Below, one piece after another: positions 27,361-36,529 of a stretch of DNA of 64,000 nt (position 1 is its first letter; the number at the start of each line of letters is the position of its first letter). Under the pieces are notes generated by a model. It did no database searches and had not been told where the DNA came from. It was given only the letters and a program-made list of their open reading frames with translations. Source of the stretch: JALZKA01 sp963786495 (GTDB taxonomy: Bacteria > Actinomycetota > Thermoleophilia > Solirubrobacterales > 70-9); contig CAWAZL010000011.1 of NCBI GenBank assembly GCA_963786495.1, positions 1-64,000 on the forward strand, given 5' to 3'. A program made the translations under genes and the position numbers.

Positions 27361-28680
27361 TCAGCCGATGCGGCTGAGGATCCGCTCGTGCCCGAGAAGC
27401 GTCTGAGACGTCGCCTTGGCGATCTCGACCTCGACCAGATCGCCCGGCTGGGCAGTGCCCTCGAAGTTGACTGCCTTGTTGTGGCGGCTGCGGCCGCGCA
27501 GGCGGGTGGGGTCTGTGCGGCTGGGGCCTTCGACCAGCACGTCGAGCGTGCGGCCGACGAACCGCTGCGCGCGCTCCTTCGCCCGCGCCTGCACGAGGTC
27601 CACGAGGCGCTTCATGCGCTCCTGCTTCACCGGGTGCGGCACCTGGCCGTCCATCGTCGCCGCCTCGGTTCCACGGCGTGGCGAAAACACGAAGGTGAAC
27701 GCGCCGTCGTAGGCAACCTGATCGACTACCTCGAGCGTGCGCTCGAAGTCCTCATCGGTCTCACCGGGGAAGCCGACGATGATGTCCGTCGTGAGCGCGC
27801 AGTCCGGCACGTGCTCTCGGATCAGCGCCACCCGGTCGAGGTAGCGCTCGCGCGTGTAGGTGCGTCGCATCTTCTTCAGGATGGGGCTCGAACCCGATTG
27901 GAGCGGCAGGTGGATGTGTTCGCAGAGCGCCTCGCACTCCGCGTGGGCCAGGATCACGTCCTCGCGCATGTCCTTGGGGTGCGGGCTCGTGTAGCGGATG
28001 CGCTCGATGCCCTCGACTGCGTCGACCCCGCGCAGAAGCTCAGCGAAAGTCATCCGGTCGTCGCCGCGTAGGTCGCGCCCGTAGGCGTTCACGTTCTGGC
28101 CGAGAAGGGTGATCTCGCGGACGCCGTCTCCGGCGAGCCGCTCAACCTCGGCGAGCAGCTCAGGCGCGGAACGGGACTCCTCGCGGCCGCGAGTCGAGGG
28201 CACGATGCAGTACGAGCAGACGCAGTTGCATCCCTGGGAGATCTGTAGCCACGCCTGGAACTCGCGCGCCCGCTTCATCGGCAGGTGCCCTGCGAATCCC
28301 TCGAATTCAAAGAAGCCCTGGGCGCCGATCGAGTCCGTGGTCAGGAACTCGGCAAGGCGGCCGATCTGCCCCGGCCCGAAAGCGACATCAACGAACGGGA
28401 AACGCTCGAACACCTCGTCCTTGACCGACTGCGCCCAGCAGCCGCCTACCCCCACGATCCGGCTCGGGTCCTCGGACTTGAGGCGTTTGGCTTCCCCCAG
28501 GTGCGCGATGAAGCGCGAATCGGCCGACTCGCGGATCGAGCAGGTGTTGAAGAGGATCAGGTCGGCGCCCTCGCGGTCGGGGGCTTCCTCGTAGCCGAGC
28601 GACTCGAGCATGCCGCGCATGCGCTCCGAGTCATGCTCGTTCATCTGACACCCGAAGGTGGTTACGTGATAGCGCGGCAT
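27361..28680 (-). CDS. miaB: tRNA-2-methylthio-N6-dimethylallyladenosine synthase
   Basis: 439 residues, radical-SAM methylthiotransferase. N-terminal UPF0004 domain: RYHVTTFGCQMNEHDSERM, LILFNTCSIRESAD and GVGGCWAQS supply the three Cys of the auxiliary cluster. Radical-SAM cluster CNCVCSYC in QGCNCVCSYCIVPSTRG. Then ITLLGQNVNAYG, HLPLQSGSSPILKKMRRTYTRE and TDIIVGFPGETDEDFE. C-terminal TRAM domain ends near TLLGHERILSRIG. All family residues are present. Pairs with miaA. Confidence 0.96.
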   Translation of the reverse strand: MPRYHVTTFGCQMNEHDSERMRGMLESLGYEEAPDREGADLILFNTCSIRESADSRFIAHLGEAKRLKSEDPSRIVGVGGCWAQSVKDEVFERFPFVDVAFGPGQIGRLAEFLTTDSIGAQGFFEFEGFAGHLPMKRAREFQAWLQISQGCNCVCSYCIVPSTRGREESRSAPELLAEVERLAGDGVREITLLGQNVNAYGRDLRGDDRMTFAELLRGVDAVEGIERIRYTSPHPKDMREDVILAHAECEALCEHIHLPLQSGSSPILKKMRRTYTRERYLDRVALIREHVPDCALTTDIIVGFPGETDEDFERTLEVVDQVAYDGAFTFVFSPRRGTEAATMDGQVPHPVKQERMKRLVDLVQARAKERAQRFVGRTLDVLVEGPSRTDPTRLRGRSRHNKAVNFEGTAQPGDLVEVEIAKATSQTLLGHERILSRIG

Positions 28681-28710
28681 CCTCCGCGCAGGGTAACGGC
28701 GCGCGGGGCC

Positions 28711-29296
28711 CTACTTGACGGTGAGGGTGCCTTCCATCCCGGACTCGCGATGGCCGGGAACCGAGCAGTAGAAGACGTACTCGCCTGGGTCGAGCTCGGC
28801 CGTGGCATCGGCGCTGTACCGCCACCCGTCACGGTTTCGCTCTGGGCGGGGGTCTCGCCATCGAGTCTCGATCGCCACGTTGTGCGGCACCTCTGATGGG
28901 TTCGTGTAGGTGAGGACGACCTCGCCGGCTTTGGCCTCGAGCGCCTCGGGCTCGAAGATCAGATCGCCTGCCTCGGGTGAGGTCAGCGCGAGATCGCCGC
29001 CCTGGATCGGCTCCTCCATGTCGGTCGGCTCTTCCGAGGTGGACTCTTCGCCCTCTTCGAGCTCCTCGGCCTGTTCGGCGCCGGTACTCGAAGATCTCCG
29101 CCTCGCGGTGCTCGTGCTCCTCCCGGGCCAGCGAGATCGCGTACGCCGCCGATCCGACGACCAGGAAGGACATCAGCGCGAGGCTGCCGATCATGACCGG
29201 CCTGGAAGGGAAGCTCTCCATGCGCATGCCGACGAAGGCGACGACTACGGCCATCACCGTGAGCGCGATCCCGAACACGTAGAAGAGGTCGTTCAT
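28711..29296 (-). CDS. membrane-anchored cupredoxin (plastocyanin-like), one frameshift
   Basis: ATG 29296 begins two membrane helices, YVFGIALTVMAVVVAFVGM and VMIGSLALMSFLVVGSAAYAISL, then HEHREAEIFEY. A frame break near 29,085 joins to an acidic linker (AEQAEELEEGEESTSEEP) and a cupredoxin domain: DLIFEPEALEAKAGEVVLTY, PHNVAIE (first Cu His), YVFYCSVPGHRESGM (Cys, His, Met ligands). About 194 residues, copper domain outside the cell, likely an electron carrier or copper-binding oxidase-associated protein. The full type I Cu ligand set is visible. Between miaB and rny; the reason for this position is unknown. Confidence 0.75.
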
Positions 29297-29354
29297 CCGG
29301 GCGCGATCCTATCGGGAGCAGGCACGGAAACCGCGTCGCTCGTTGCCCCTTCGC

Positions 29355-30786
29355 TCAATCCGCATACGCGGTCGCCCGGCTCTCTCGGATGACGGTGATC
29401 TTCGTGCGGCCAGGATGGGTCGCCTCCTTCTCGATAGCCGTGGCGATCTCCTGGGAGATGACCGCCGCCGTGTCGTCGTCGACGATGCCCGGGTCGACCA
29501 CCACGCGGATCTCCCGGCCGGCACGCATCGCGAAGACGCGCTCGACCCCGTGATGGCGCGAGGCGATCTCCTCGAGGTCGCGCATCCGCCCGACGTATTG
29601 CTCCAGCGAGTCGCCGCGAGCGCCGGGCCGGGCGCCCGAGACCGCATCTGCCGCCTGGACGATCACCGCCTCGACCGTTTTCACCTCGACCTCGTTGTGG
29701 TGGGCTTCCATCGCGTGGGCAACGGCCTCGGACTCGCCGTTGTCGCCTTGCGATCCGGCCGCCAATCAGCGCGTGAGGCCCTTCGACCTCGTGCGTGACG
29801 GCCTTGCCGATGTCGTGGAGGAACGCCGCGCGGCGCGCCGTCTCGGCCGAGGCCCCCAGCTCCTCGGCGAGGATGCCGGCGAGGTTCGCGCACTCGATCA
29901 GGTGGTCCAGGACGTTCTGCCCGTACGAGGTGCGGAAGCGAAGCTGGCCGATCAGCTTCGTCAGCTCGGGGTCCAGGCCGTGGACGTGCGCCTCGAGAGC
30001 TGCGGTCTCCCCCTCCTCAATCACCCGCTCTATGAGGTCGGCCTTGGCCTGCTCGTAGGTCTCCTCGATCAACGCGGGATGGATCCGGCCGTCAGCGATC
30101 AGGCGCTCGAGCGTGAGCCGGGCGATCTCGCGTCTGACGCCGTCGAAGCTGGAGAGAACGACCGCCGAGGGCGTCTCGTCGATGATCACGTCAACGCCTG
30201 TGAGCTTTTCGAGCGCACGGATGTTGCGGCCCTCGCGGCCGATGATGCGCCCCTTCATTTCATCTGAGGGGAGCTCGACCAGCCGCGTCGTCGCCTCACT
30301 GGAGTGCTTGGCGGCGAGCCTGCCCGTCGCGACGGCCAAGATGTTGCGGGCGCGCCTGTCGCCCTCTCGCTTGGCCTCGTCCTCGATCTGGCGGATCTTC
30401 AGCGCCGCCTGATGCTGCGCTTCTTGCTCCACATCGGCGAGGAGCAACTGCTTCGCCTGCGCGGCGCTGAGGCCCGAGATGCGCTCGAGCTCACGGCGCT
30501 GAACGCGCTTGGCTTGCTTCAGCTCCTCGTTTTGCTGGACTAGGTTGCGCTCGCGGTCCTCGAGCGCCTGGTGGCGCCGGTCGAGATCGGCCTGTCGAAG
30601 GGCGATCGATTCGGTCTCGCGCAGGGCGAGCTCCTCCATACGTGCGATCTCCGCGCGGCGAGCCTGAAGCTCGTCCACGGGGTTGCCATCAGTCGCGGGT
30701 GTCGTAGGCACTGCGGCGGCGCTTGGCGCGAGCCCCCCTGCCTCGTCCTCGCGGCGCCAGCCGAAGCGTTGCGCGCGTTGTCCCAT
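29355..30786 (-). CDS. rny: ribonuclease Y, apparently without membrane anchor; one frameshift
   Basis: Initiates mRNA decay by endonucleolytic cleavage. ATG 30786 is fixed by GGAGGTGA six bases upstream. A long coiled coil (ARRAEIARMEELALRETESI and on) is followed by the KH domain RIIGREGRNIRALEKLTG and the HD domain AFLHDIGKAVTHEVEGPHALIGG. Near 29,755 the frame breaks, continuing EAVAHAMEAHHNEVEVKTVEAVIVQAADAVSGARPGAR and ending ITVIRESRATAYAD. Joined length about 477, shorter than usual because the N-terminal transmembrane helix of Firmicute RNase Y is missing. A cytosolic form is inferred. Confidence 0.9.
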
Positions 30787-30985
30787 TTCGGTTTCACCTC
30801 CACCCGCCGCGGCGAGAGCCGGCAGCGGGGGTGTCTGTAATCAGAATTCATTGGTGCGATTCAGTGTTCGATTTGAGTTGCGGCCCTGAACCGCTACTCG
30901 CTATCCACCGATGGTAAACCCGGGCGCAAGGGCAAACGCGCTGCAGCCTCTCCGCTGACGTCCAACTTGCCGCCTGTCCCAGGCG

Positions 30986-31414
30986 CTACTCCGGCAATTG
31001 ATTGTCTCTGAGTGCGTGCTGGTGATCACCGTAGTCCCTGAGGTGGATCATGAGACCGTCTCGAAATGTGACCAGGAGAGCGGCGGGAACCTCTGCCTCG
31101 ATCCCGCTGGCCTTCCCTTTCAGCCGAATACTCCCGAGGCCAAGGACCCGATCCCCGAGATCGCGGACCTCGGTGTAGACAATCTCCGCGCCATTGTCGT
31201 AGTGATTTGCAAGATCAGCGAGCCATTCCATAGCTCCATCTCGGCCCACGTAGGTCCCCTCTAGCGCCGCTTGCTGCGGTTCGAAGGTGATCTGTGGGTC
31301 CAGGAACCCAAGCCAGGCTTCGAGCGCGTCGCGGTCAAACTCATCGACGTTCGTTGCGATGCGGTTGAACGCCCTCGTGGCCACAATCAGTCGATCAACG
31401 TTCTCCTGCGACAT
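30986..31414 (-). CDS. NTF2/SnoaL-like protein
   Basis: 142 residues from ATG 31414 (GTG 31417 possible). SQENVDRLIVATRAFNRI, FDRDALEAWLGFLDPQITFEPQQAALEGTYVGRDGAMEWLADL and the sheet strands EIVYTEVRDLGDRVLGLGSIRL...LLVTFRDGLMIHLRDYGDHQHAL form a complete SnoaL-like cone. The motif of a strand ending in RDYxDHxxAL is common in this group. Function unknown. Probably cotranscribed with the similar gene at 31,462. Confidence 0.78.
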   Translation of the reverse strand: MSQENVDRLIVATRAFNRIATNVDEFDRDALEAWLGFLDPQITFEPQQAALEGTYVGRDGAMEWLADLANHYDNGAEIVYTEVRDLGDRVLGLGSIRLKGKASGIEAEVPAALLVTFRDGLMIHLRDYGDHQHALRDNQLPE

Positions 31415-31461
31415 CACCCACGCAGTATCTCGCGACGCCCAGCGTCGGCGCTATTTGAGAC

Positions 31462-31878
31462 TCAGCACGGTTTGAGATTCTCCTCAGAGACACCCAGGTC
31501 TCTGAGGGAGTCATCTCGGTGTGCGTACGCCTTGAACCATGCGCATCGTCCATCTCGCCATCGCATCACTTGCGCGTACGGCATTACGACCTCTGCGCCG
31601 CTCACGCTTCCGGTCCCGCGCAAGGTGACGAAAGCGAGGCTCTGTTCGACCAGATCGAAGTACGCCTCGTCCTCGACGTGAAAGCCTGTCCACGCCTCAA
31701 CGATGTCGCCCAGCCACTGCCGCGCCCCCTCGTGGCCTCGGTAGATAGCGCCACCAACCGCAGTGAAGACCGAGTGGATCTCGATCTGCGGGTCGCAGAC
31801 GGCTACTGGCGCTTCGGCGTCGCGCGCATTGAAGGCTGAATTCAGGCGGCGATGGCGGGCCACATTGCTTTGTGACAT
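31462..31878 (-). CDS. NTF2/SnoaL-like protein
   Basis: 138 residues from ATG 31878. MSQSNVARHRRLNSAFNARD, VCDPQIEIHSVFTAVGGAIYRGHEGARQWLGDIVEAW and FVTLRGTGSVSGAEVVMPYAQVMRWRDGRCAWFKAY match the SnoaL-like fold and resemble its downstream neighbour at 30,986, including the opening MSQ-N. A tandem-duplicate origin is likely. Ligand unknown. It lies 28 bases downstream of recX on the same strand. Confidence 0.78.
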   Translation of the reverse strand: MSQSNVARHRRLNSAFNARDAEAPVAVCDPQIEIHSVFTAVGGAIYRGHEGARQWLGDIVEAWTGFHVEDEAYFDLVEQSLAFVTLRGTGSVSGAEVVMPYAQVMRWRDGRCAWFKAYAHRDDSLRDLGVSEENLKPC

Positions 31879-31905
31879 GACTCCCAACGTATCTCGTGAT
31901 GCGGG

Positions 31906-32367
31906 TCAGGCCGCGCGGCGTTCAGCCAAGCGGACCGCCGCGTAGGCGACTTCCAGCTCGTAGCCGCGACGGGCGAGGAATGCGAGGGCTCTGCCCCGGC
32001 CCGAGTCGTCGTCGAGATCGTCGTTTCGCCGGTTGAGCAGGTCCGCCGCTCGCTCGGCGAGCTCGTCCTGGCTCTCACCGCCCGCGGCCGCCTCGGCGAT
32101 TGGCCGCGCAACGCCTTTCTCGACCAGCGCCTCGCGGATCCTGGCGGGGCCCCAGCCATTAAGCTCGCGCTTGTCCTGCGCGAAGAGCGAGGCGTACCGC
32201 TCGTCGTCCAGCTGACCGATCTCGATCAGGCGCTCGATCGTCTCCGCGGCCTCAGCCGGGTCGGCTTCGCGCTTGGCCAGCAAGGCGCGGAGCTCCGCGA
32301 CCGTGTGCTCCCTGCGCGAGAGCGCACGGAGCGCGAGCTCGAAGGCGCTCTTCTCTCGTCCCGGCAT
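31906..32367 (-). CDS. recX: regulatory protein RecX
   Basis: 153 residues. Binds RecA filaments and limits their extension. Three-helix repeats visible: FELALRALSRREHTVAELRALLAKR (repeat 1), ETIERLIEIGQLDDERYASLFAQDKRELNGWGPARIREAL (repeat 2, with the typical L-DDxxYA and G-xRI-L), and RALAFLARRGYELEVAYAAVR (repeat 3). Directly downstream of recA (18 bases), the usual arrangement for coupled expression. Complete. Confidence 0.92.
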   Translation of the reverse strand: MPGREKSAFELALRALSRREHTVAELRALLAKREADPAEAAETIERLIEIGQLDDERYASLFAQDKRELNGWGPARIREALVEKGVARPIAEAAAGGESQDELAERAADLLNRRNDDLDDDSGRGRALAFLARRGYELEVAYAAVRLAERRAA

Positions 32368-32385
32368 GGACGCAGCCCGCGCGGG

Positions 32386-33522
32386 CTACGCCGCCTTGCG
32401 CTCGGGCTCGGCGTCTTCTTCAGCGATCGCGGCCGGGGCTTCCTCGGCCGCTTTCGGAGCGTCGGGCACTGCCGCGATCGGCCGCGGCTCCCGCTCGATG
32501 TCGAGCAGCTTGAAGATCTTCGTCTCGATCTCCTGCGCCAGCTCGGGGTTCTCGGCCAGATAGCCCTTGGTGTTGTTCCGCCCCTGGCCGAGCCTGAGCT
32601 CGCCGTAGCTAAAGAACGAGCCGGACTTCTGGATCAGGTCGTGCTCGAGCGCGAGGTCGAGGAGGCAGCCCTCGTGAGAGATGCCCACGCCGTACTCGAT
32701 GTCGAACTCGGCTTGGCGGAACGGCGGCGCGACCTTGTTCTTCACGACCTTGATGCGGACCCGGTTGCCGACGGCCTCGGTGCCCTCCTTGAGGGTCTCG
32801 ATGCGGCGAATGTCGAGGCGCTGCGACGAGTAGAACTTGAGCGCGCGGCCACCCGGCTGCGTCTCGGGCGAGCCGAACGTGACGCCGATCTTCTCGCGGA
32901 TCTGGTTCGTGAACAGGCAGACGGTGTTGGCGCGGTTGAGGTTGCCGGCGAGCTTGCGCATCGCCTGAGACATCATTCGCGCCTGGAGGCCGACCGACTG
33001 GTCGCCCATCTGGCCCTCCAGCTCGACGCGCGGGGTCAGCGCCGCGACGGAGTCGACAGCGATGACGTCGACCGCGCCCGAGCGCACCAGGACATCGACG
33101 ATCTCGAGCGCCTGCTCGCCATAGTCGGGCTGGGAGATCAGGAGATCGTCCGTGTTGAGCCCGATGCGGCGGGCGTAAACGGGGTCGAGAGCGTGCTCGG
33201 CGTCGATGAACGCGCAGACGCCGCCACGCTTCTGCGCCTCGGCCATGATGTGGTAGACGAGCGTCGTCTTACCGGAGGACTCCGGGCCGAAGATCTCGAC
33301 TACACGGCCGCGCGGGACGCCACCCACGCCGAGCGCAAGGTCGAGCGAGAGCGCGCCGGTGGGGATTGACTCGACCTCGAGGGCGCTTTGCCCGCTGAGG
33401 GTCATGAGCGAGCCGGCCCCGAACTCCTTCTCGATGTGGATCTTGGCGGCGTCGAGCGCTGCCGTGCGGGCCTTCGCTTCCTTCTCCGCTGCCTTCTGGT
33501 CTGCCTTCGTTTGTTCAGCCAT
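32386..33522 (-). CDS. recA: recombinase RecA
   Basis: 378 residues. ATP-dependent strand exchange and LexA co-protease. Walker A FGPESSGKTTLVYHIMAEAQ, Walker B region VIAVDSVAALTPR, L1 loop GQMGDQSVGLQARMMSQAMRKL, L2 region FTNQIREKIGVTFGSPETQPGGRALKFYSSQRLDI, and an acidic C-terminal tail. The start ATG 33522 overlaps the thpR stop by 8 bases. No intein. No SOS-type GAAC-N4-GTTC palindrome was seen upstream, though the operon promoter may lie far upstream near 37.5 kb. Confidence 0.98.
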   Translation of the reverse strand: MAEQTKADQKAAEKEAKARTAALDAAKIHIEKEFGAGSLMTLSGQSALEVESIPTGALSLDLALGVGGVPRGRVVEIFGPESSGKTTLVYHIMAEAQKRGGVCAFIDAEHALDPVYARRIGLNTDDLLISQPDYGEQALEIVDVLVRSGAVDVIAVDSVAALTPRVELEGQMGDQSVGLQARMMSQAMRKLAGNLNRANTVCLFTNQIREKIGVTFGSPETQPGGRALKFYSSQRLDIRRIETLKEGTEAVGNRVRIKVVKNKVAPPFRQAEFDIEYGVGISHEGCLLDLALEHDLIQKSGSFFSYGELRLGQGRNNTKGYLAENPELAQEIETKIFKLLDIEREPRPIAAVPDAPKAAEEAPAAIAEEDAEPERKAA

Positions 33523-34102
33523 TCTTCTCTTTCACCTCAAGTTCAAAATTGCAAAGCGGCACGTATTGAGAGCCATCGCGCCGCATCATCGAACGGTAAA
33601 GACAGAGTCGGACAGCAAGGAACTCGCCCCCCAGGTCCTCAGGGAGGGGCTCAGGAGGCCTCTCTACGCGTAAAGGACGACGACGCTGCCCAGCCCTGGA
33701 TTTCTCATTGCGCACCCGCGCGACCGTCACATGCGGCCAGAAGAGGCGCTTCTCGTCCTCGGCGAGCCCCAGTTCGCGAAATCGGGCTGAAACCTCGCCG
33801 GCCAGGACTGTCGCCTCCGGCGCCTCGGCTTCGATCGCGAACAGCGAAGGCCTGCGTGGTGGCTTCGCAACAGGCTCTCGGAGGAGCCGAACGCTCACAG
33901 GCCGTGGCTCGACCGCCTGGATTACCTCCTTGGCTTCGTCGACTCGCTCGGGCGGCGTCCAGCCCAGAAAGCAGACGGTCATGTGGAGCGCTTCCGGGCG
34001 CACTGGCCGAAGGGCGGGATCAGTGAGCTCGCGAGCGCTCCATGCGTCCAGTCCATCGCGGACCTCGTCCGGCAGGTCGAGAGCCGCGAAGAGACGTTCC
34101 AT
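33515..34102 (-). CDS. thpR: RNA 2',3'-cyclic phosphodiesterase
   Basis: 195 residues of the 2H phosphoesterase superfamily. MERLFAALDLPDEVRDGL opens the fold; the two catalytic His motifs are ALHMTVCFLG and WPHVTVARV. The gene sits between cinA and recA in many Actinobacteria, as here with one extra gene inserted. ATG 34102 shares a base with the upstream stop (TGATG). It acts on RNA ends with cyclic phosphates in characterised homologues; the biological substrate is uncertain. Confidence 0.92.
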   Translation of the reverse strand: MERLFAALDLPDEVRDGLDAWSARELTDPALRPVRPEALHMTVCFLGWTPPERVDEAKEVIQAVEPRPVSVRLLREPVAKPPRRPSLFAIEAEAPEATVLAGEVSARFRELGLAEDEKRLFWPHVTVARVRNEKSRAGQRRRPLRVERPPEPLPEDLGGEFLAVRLCLYRSMMRRDGSQYVPLCNFELEVKEKNG

Positions 34103-35193
34103 CAAACCTCGCGCAGGAAGCCGACGAGATCGCGGGCAAGCAACTCCGGCTCCTCCCATGCCGCGAAGTGGCCCCCGCGATCGTGCTCGGTCCACTGGCG
34201 CAGGTCGCCCAGCGTGCGCTCGGCCCACTCGCGCGGCGGGTGGAGGATCTCCTGTGGGAATTCCGCGACCGCGGCCGGGACGCTGATCTTCTCTCCCGCG
34301 CCGAGCTTCCAGCGGTTGCGCGCCTCGGCTGCGTACAGGCGGATCGAGCTGGAGATCGTGCCCGTCGTCCAGTAGATCGTGAGGAAGTCGCAGAGCTGGT
34401 CGAGCGTGAACCGCGTCTCGACATCGCCTCCGCAGTCGGACCAATCGCGGTACTTGGAGACGAGCCATGCCGCAAGGCCGGCGGGCGAGTCGTTGAGCGC
34501 CGGCGCGAGCGTGTCTGGTGCCTGCCCCTGCGTGAGCATGTAATACGCGCCGCGCGTGCGCCACTTGGCAGCCTGCGCGAGCCACGCCTGCTCGGCTTCC
34601 GTCAGGTCCGAGAGGTCGGCCGGGAACGGCAGCACCGACGGTGAATTGATGTGGAGCGCCGAGACACGTTCGGGCGAATCGAAGGCCATTCGCGCCGCCA
34701 TGACCGTTCCCCAGTCCCCGCCCTGGACGGCGTAGCGGTCGATGCCAAGGCCCTCTTCGACGAGCTCACGAAGCAGAGCGGCCACGCCCGAGCCGCTGAG
34801 CGGTTCAGAGGGGGCGTCCGAGAACCCATAGCCGGGAAGCGACGGAGCGATCACCTGGTGGCCCGCTTCGACCAGAAGCGGAATCAGCCGCTCGAACTCG
34901 AGCACCGCCCCTGGCCAGCCGTGGACCAGCACGATCGGCTGGCCCTCACCCGCCCGGATGAAGTGGATGCCCTCCCAAATCCCATTCTCGAACTCGTTCA
35001 GCCTGCTCTCGGTAGCCCGCCAGTCGTAGTCGGAAGCCCAGTGCTCACAGAGGCGCCGCAGGAACCCCTGGTCCATCCCATAGTCCCAGCCGAGATCAGG
35101 CGCCTCGGGCCAGCGAGTCCTTTCCAGGCGCTCGCGGAGGTCGTCGAGGGTCGCCTCGTCGACCGAGATCTCATAGGCGGAGGGCTTCGCCAA
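34102..35193 (-). CDS. epoxide hydrolase family protein
   Basis: 363 residues. N-terminal EHN domain: YEISVDEATLDDLRERLERTRWPEAPDLGWDYGMDQGFL. Hydrolase core: IVLVHGWPGAVLEFERLIPLL (oxyanion HGWPG), APSLPGYGFSDAP, nucleophile Asp in VQGGDWGTVMAARMAF, cap-domain Tyr candidates in GAYYMLTQGQ, and catalytic His in HDRGGHFAAWEEPELLARDL. Matches microsomal-type bacterial epoxide hydrolases. It is inserted between cinA and thpR, joined to thpR by a TGATG overlap, so its cotranscription with DNA-repair genes is unusual. Confidence 0.85.
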   Translation of the reverse strand: MAKPSAYEISVDEATLDDLRERLERTRWPEAPDLGWDYGMDQGFLRRLCEHWASDYDWRATESRLNEFENGIWEGIHFIRAGEGQPIVLVHGWPGAVLEFERLIPLLVEAGHQVIAPSLPGYGFSDAPSEPLSGSGVAALLRELVEEGLGIDRYAVQGGDWGTVMAARMAFDSPERVSALHINSPSVLPFPADLSDLTEAEQAWLAQAAKWRTRGAYYMLTQGQAPDTLAPALNDSPAGLAAWLVSKYRDWSDCGGDVETRFTLDQLCDFLTIYWTTGTISSSIRLYAAEARNRWKLGAGEKISVPAAVAEFPQEILHPPREWAERTLGDLRQWTEHDRGGHFAAWEEPELLARDLVGFLREV

Positions 35194-35196
35194 AGC

Positions 35197-36504
35197 TCAG
35201 AGCGGGAAGTCCTCGCCCAGGAGGAGGCGGCGGGTCAGATGCATGGCGAGGAGCGCCGAGCGCTCGCGCACGTCCGCGCGCGTCCCGGGCATGACGGGGT
35301 CGCGGGCGATCTTGTCGCCATTGGCGGTCTTCACGCACACACACACGTAGCCGACCGGCTTCTCCTCGGTGCCGCCCGAGGGCCCGGCGATGCCGGTAAT
35401 CCCGACGGCAATGTCCGCGTCGTACTCCTCGAGCGCGCCGTCTGCCATCGCCTCGGCGACCTCGGGAGAGACTGCACCGTGCTCGGCGATCAGCTCTGCC
35501 GGCACGCCCAGCACCTTCGTCTTCGACTCGTTCGTGTAGGTCACGGCGCCGCCCATGACGTATGCCGACGCGCCGTCCAGATCCGTCAGCCGTGCCGCAA
35601 GAAGGCCGCCTGTGCATGACTCAGCCGTCGCGATCCGGTGCCCGGCAAGGAGGTTTGCGAGTTGCGAGTCGATGGTCTCGCCGTCGCGGCTGAAGAGGAA
35701 GCGGCCGTGGCGCTCATCGATGCCCGCGATGAGCTCGGCAAGCGCGTCTTCTGCGCCAGGGCGGTGGCGAATCTCGATCTCAAGCTCGCCCTTACGAAGG
35801 CAGGTCGTGATCTCGAGCTGGTCGAGGGCAACGCCGCCATCCTCGATCTCGCGCAGGCTCTTTGCGATCTCGGACTCGGGGAGGCCGAAGAGGCGAAGCA
35901 TTACGCCCGCGTAGGGCTCCGCCCGGTCCAGGACCTCGCTGACGAGGTCCGTCTCGACCGCGATCGGCCACATGGCGTGAAGCTCGCGCGGCGGCCCCGG
36001 CATGACGACCACGACGGGGCCATCGTCGACGGGAACCACCAGGCCGGGCGCAGTTCCGGCGGGATCGATCAACGTAGAGCCCTCGGGCACCACGGCCTGC
36101 TTGCGGTTCGCCTCGCGGAGCGCCTCGGGGTCAAAGTTGAGCCGGCGCGCGAAGCTCGCCAGGATCTTCGCGATCTTGTCCTCCATGGCCTCGTCGAGCA
36201 CCATCTCGCGCCCTGCAAACGTGCCTACGACCTGCGCGGTGAGGTCGTCGGCCGTGGGTCCCAGACCTCCGCTGGTGACGATCAGGTCCATGCCGTCGTC
36301 GCCAAGGAAGCGGAGCGCCTGCTCGAGGTCTGACGGCCGGTCCCCCACGACGACGATGTGGGAGACCTCCACCCCGCGCCCCGCGAGCTCCTGTGAGATC
36401 CAGGGGCCGTTCTTGTCCTGGATCGTCCCGGTGATGACCTCGGTGCCGGTCACGACGATCCCGGCGCGAACGGGTCTGGAAGGCGATTCGCTCACGGCGC
36501 CCAC
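35197..36504 (-). CDS. cinA: CinA-family nicotinamide-nucleotide amidohydrolase / competence-damage protein
   Basis: 435 residues. N-terminal MoCF-like (COG1058) domain: RAGIVVTGTEVITGTIQDKNGPWISQELAGRGV, IVTSGGLGPTADDLTAQVV, GTAPGLVV, VVVMPGPPRELHAMW. C-terminal CinA domain: IATAESCTGGLLAARLTDLDGASAYVMGGAVTYTNESK, GAVSPEVAEAMADGAL, AVGITGIAGPSGGTEEKPVGYV, an NMN deamidase signature. Full-length two-domain form. Upstream gene of a cinA-EH-thpR-recA-recX series. The start could also be the GTG a few codons inside. Confidence 0.94.
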   Translation of the reverse strand: MGAVSESPSRPVRAGIVVTGTEVITGTIQDKNGPWISQELAGRGVEVSHIVVVGDRPSDLEQALRFLGDDGMDLIVTSGGLGPTADDLTAQVVGTFAGREMVLDEAMEDKIAKILASFARRLNFDPEALREANRKQAVVPEGSTLIDPAGTAPGLVVPVDDGPVVVVMPGPPRELHAMWPIAVETDLVSEVLDRAEPYAGVMLRLFGLPESEIAKSLREIEDGGVALDQLEITTCLRKGELEIEIRHRPGAEDALAELIAGIDERHGRFLFSRDGETIDSQLANLLAGHRIATAESCTGGLLAARLTDLDGASAYVMGGAVTYTNESKTKVLGVPAELIAEHGAVSPEVAEAMADGALEEYDADIAVGITGIAGPSGGTEEKPVGYVCVCVKTANGDKIARDPVMPGTRADVRERSALLAMHLTRRLLLGEDFPL

Positions 36505-36529
36505 TCTACGGAGGGCGGTGGTGCCGCGG

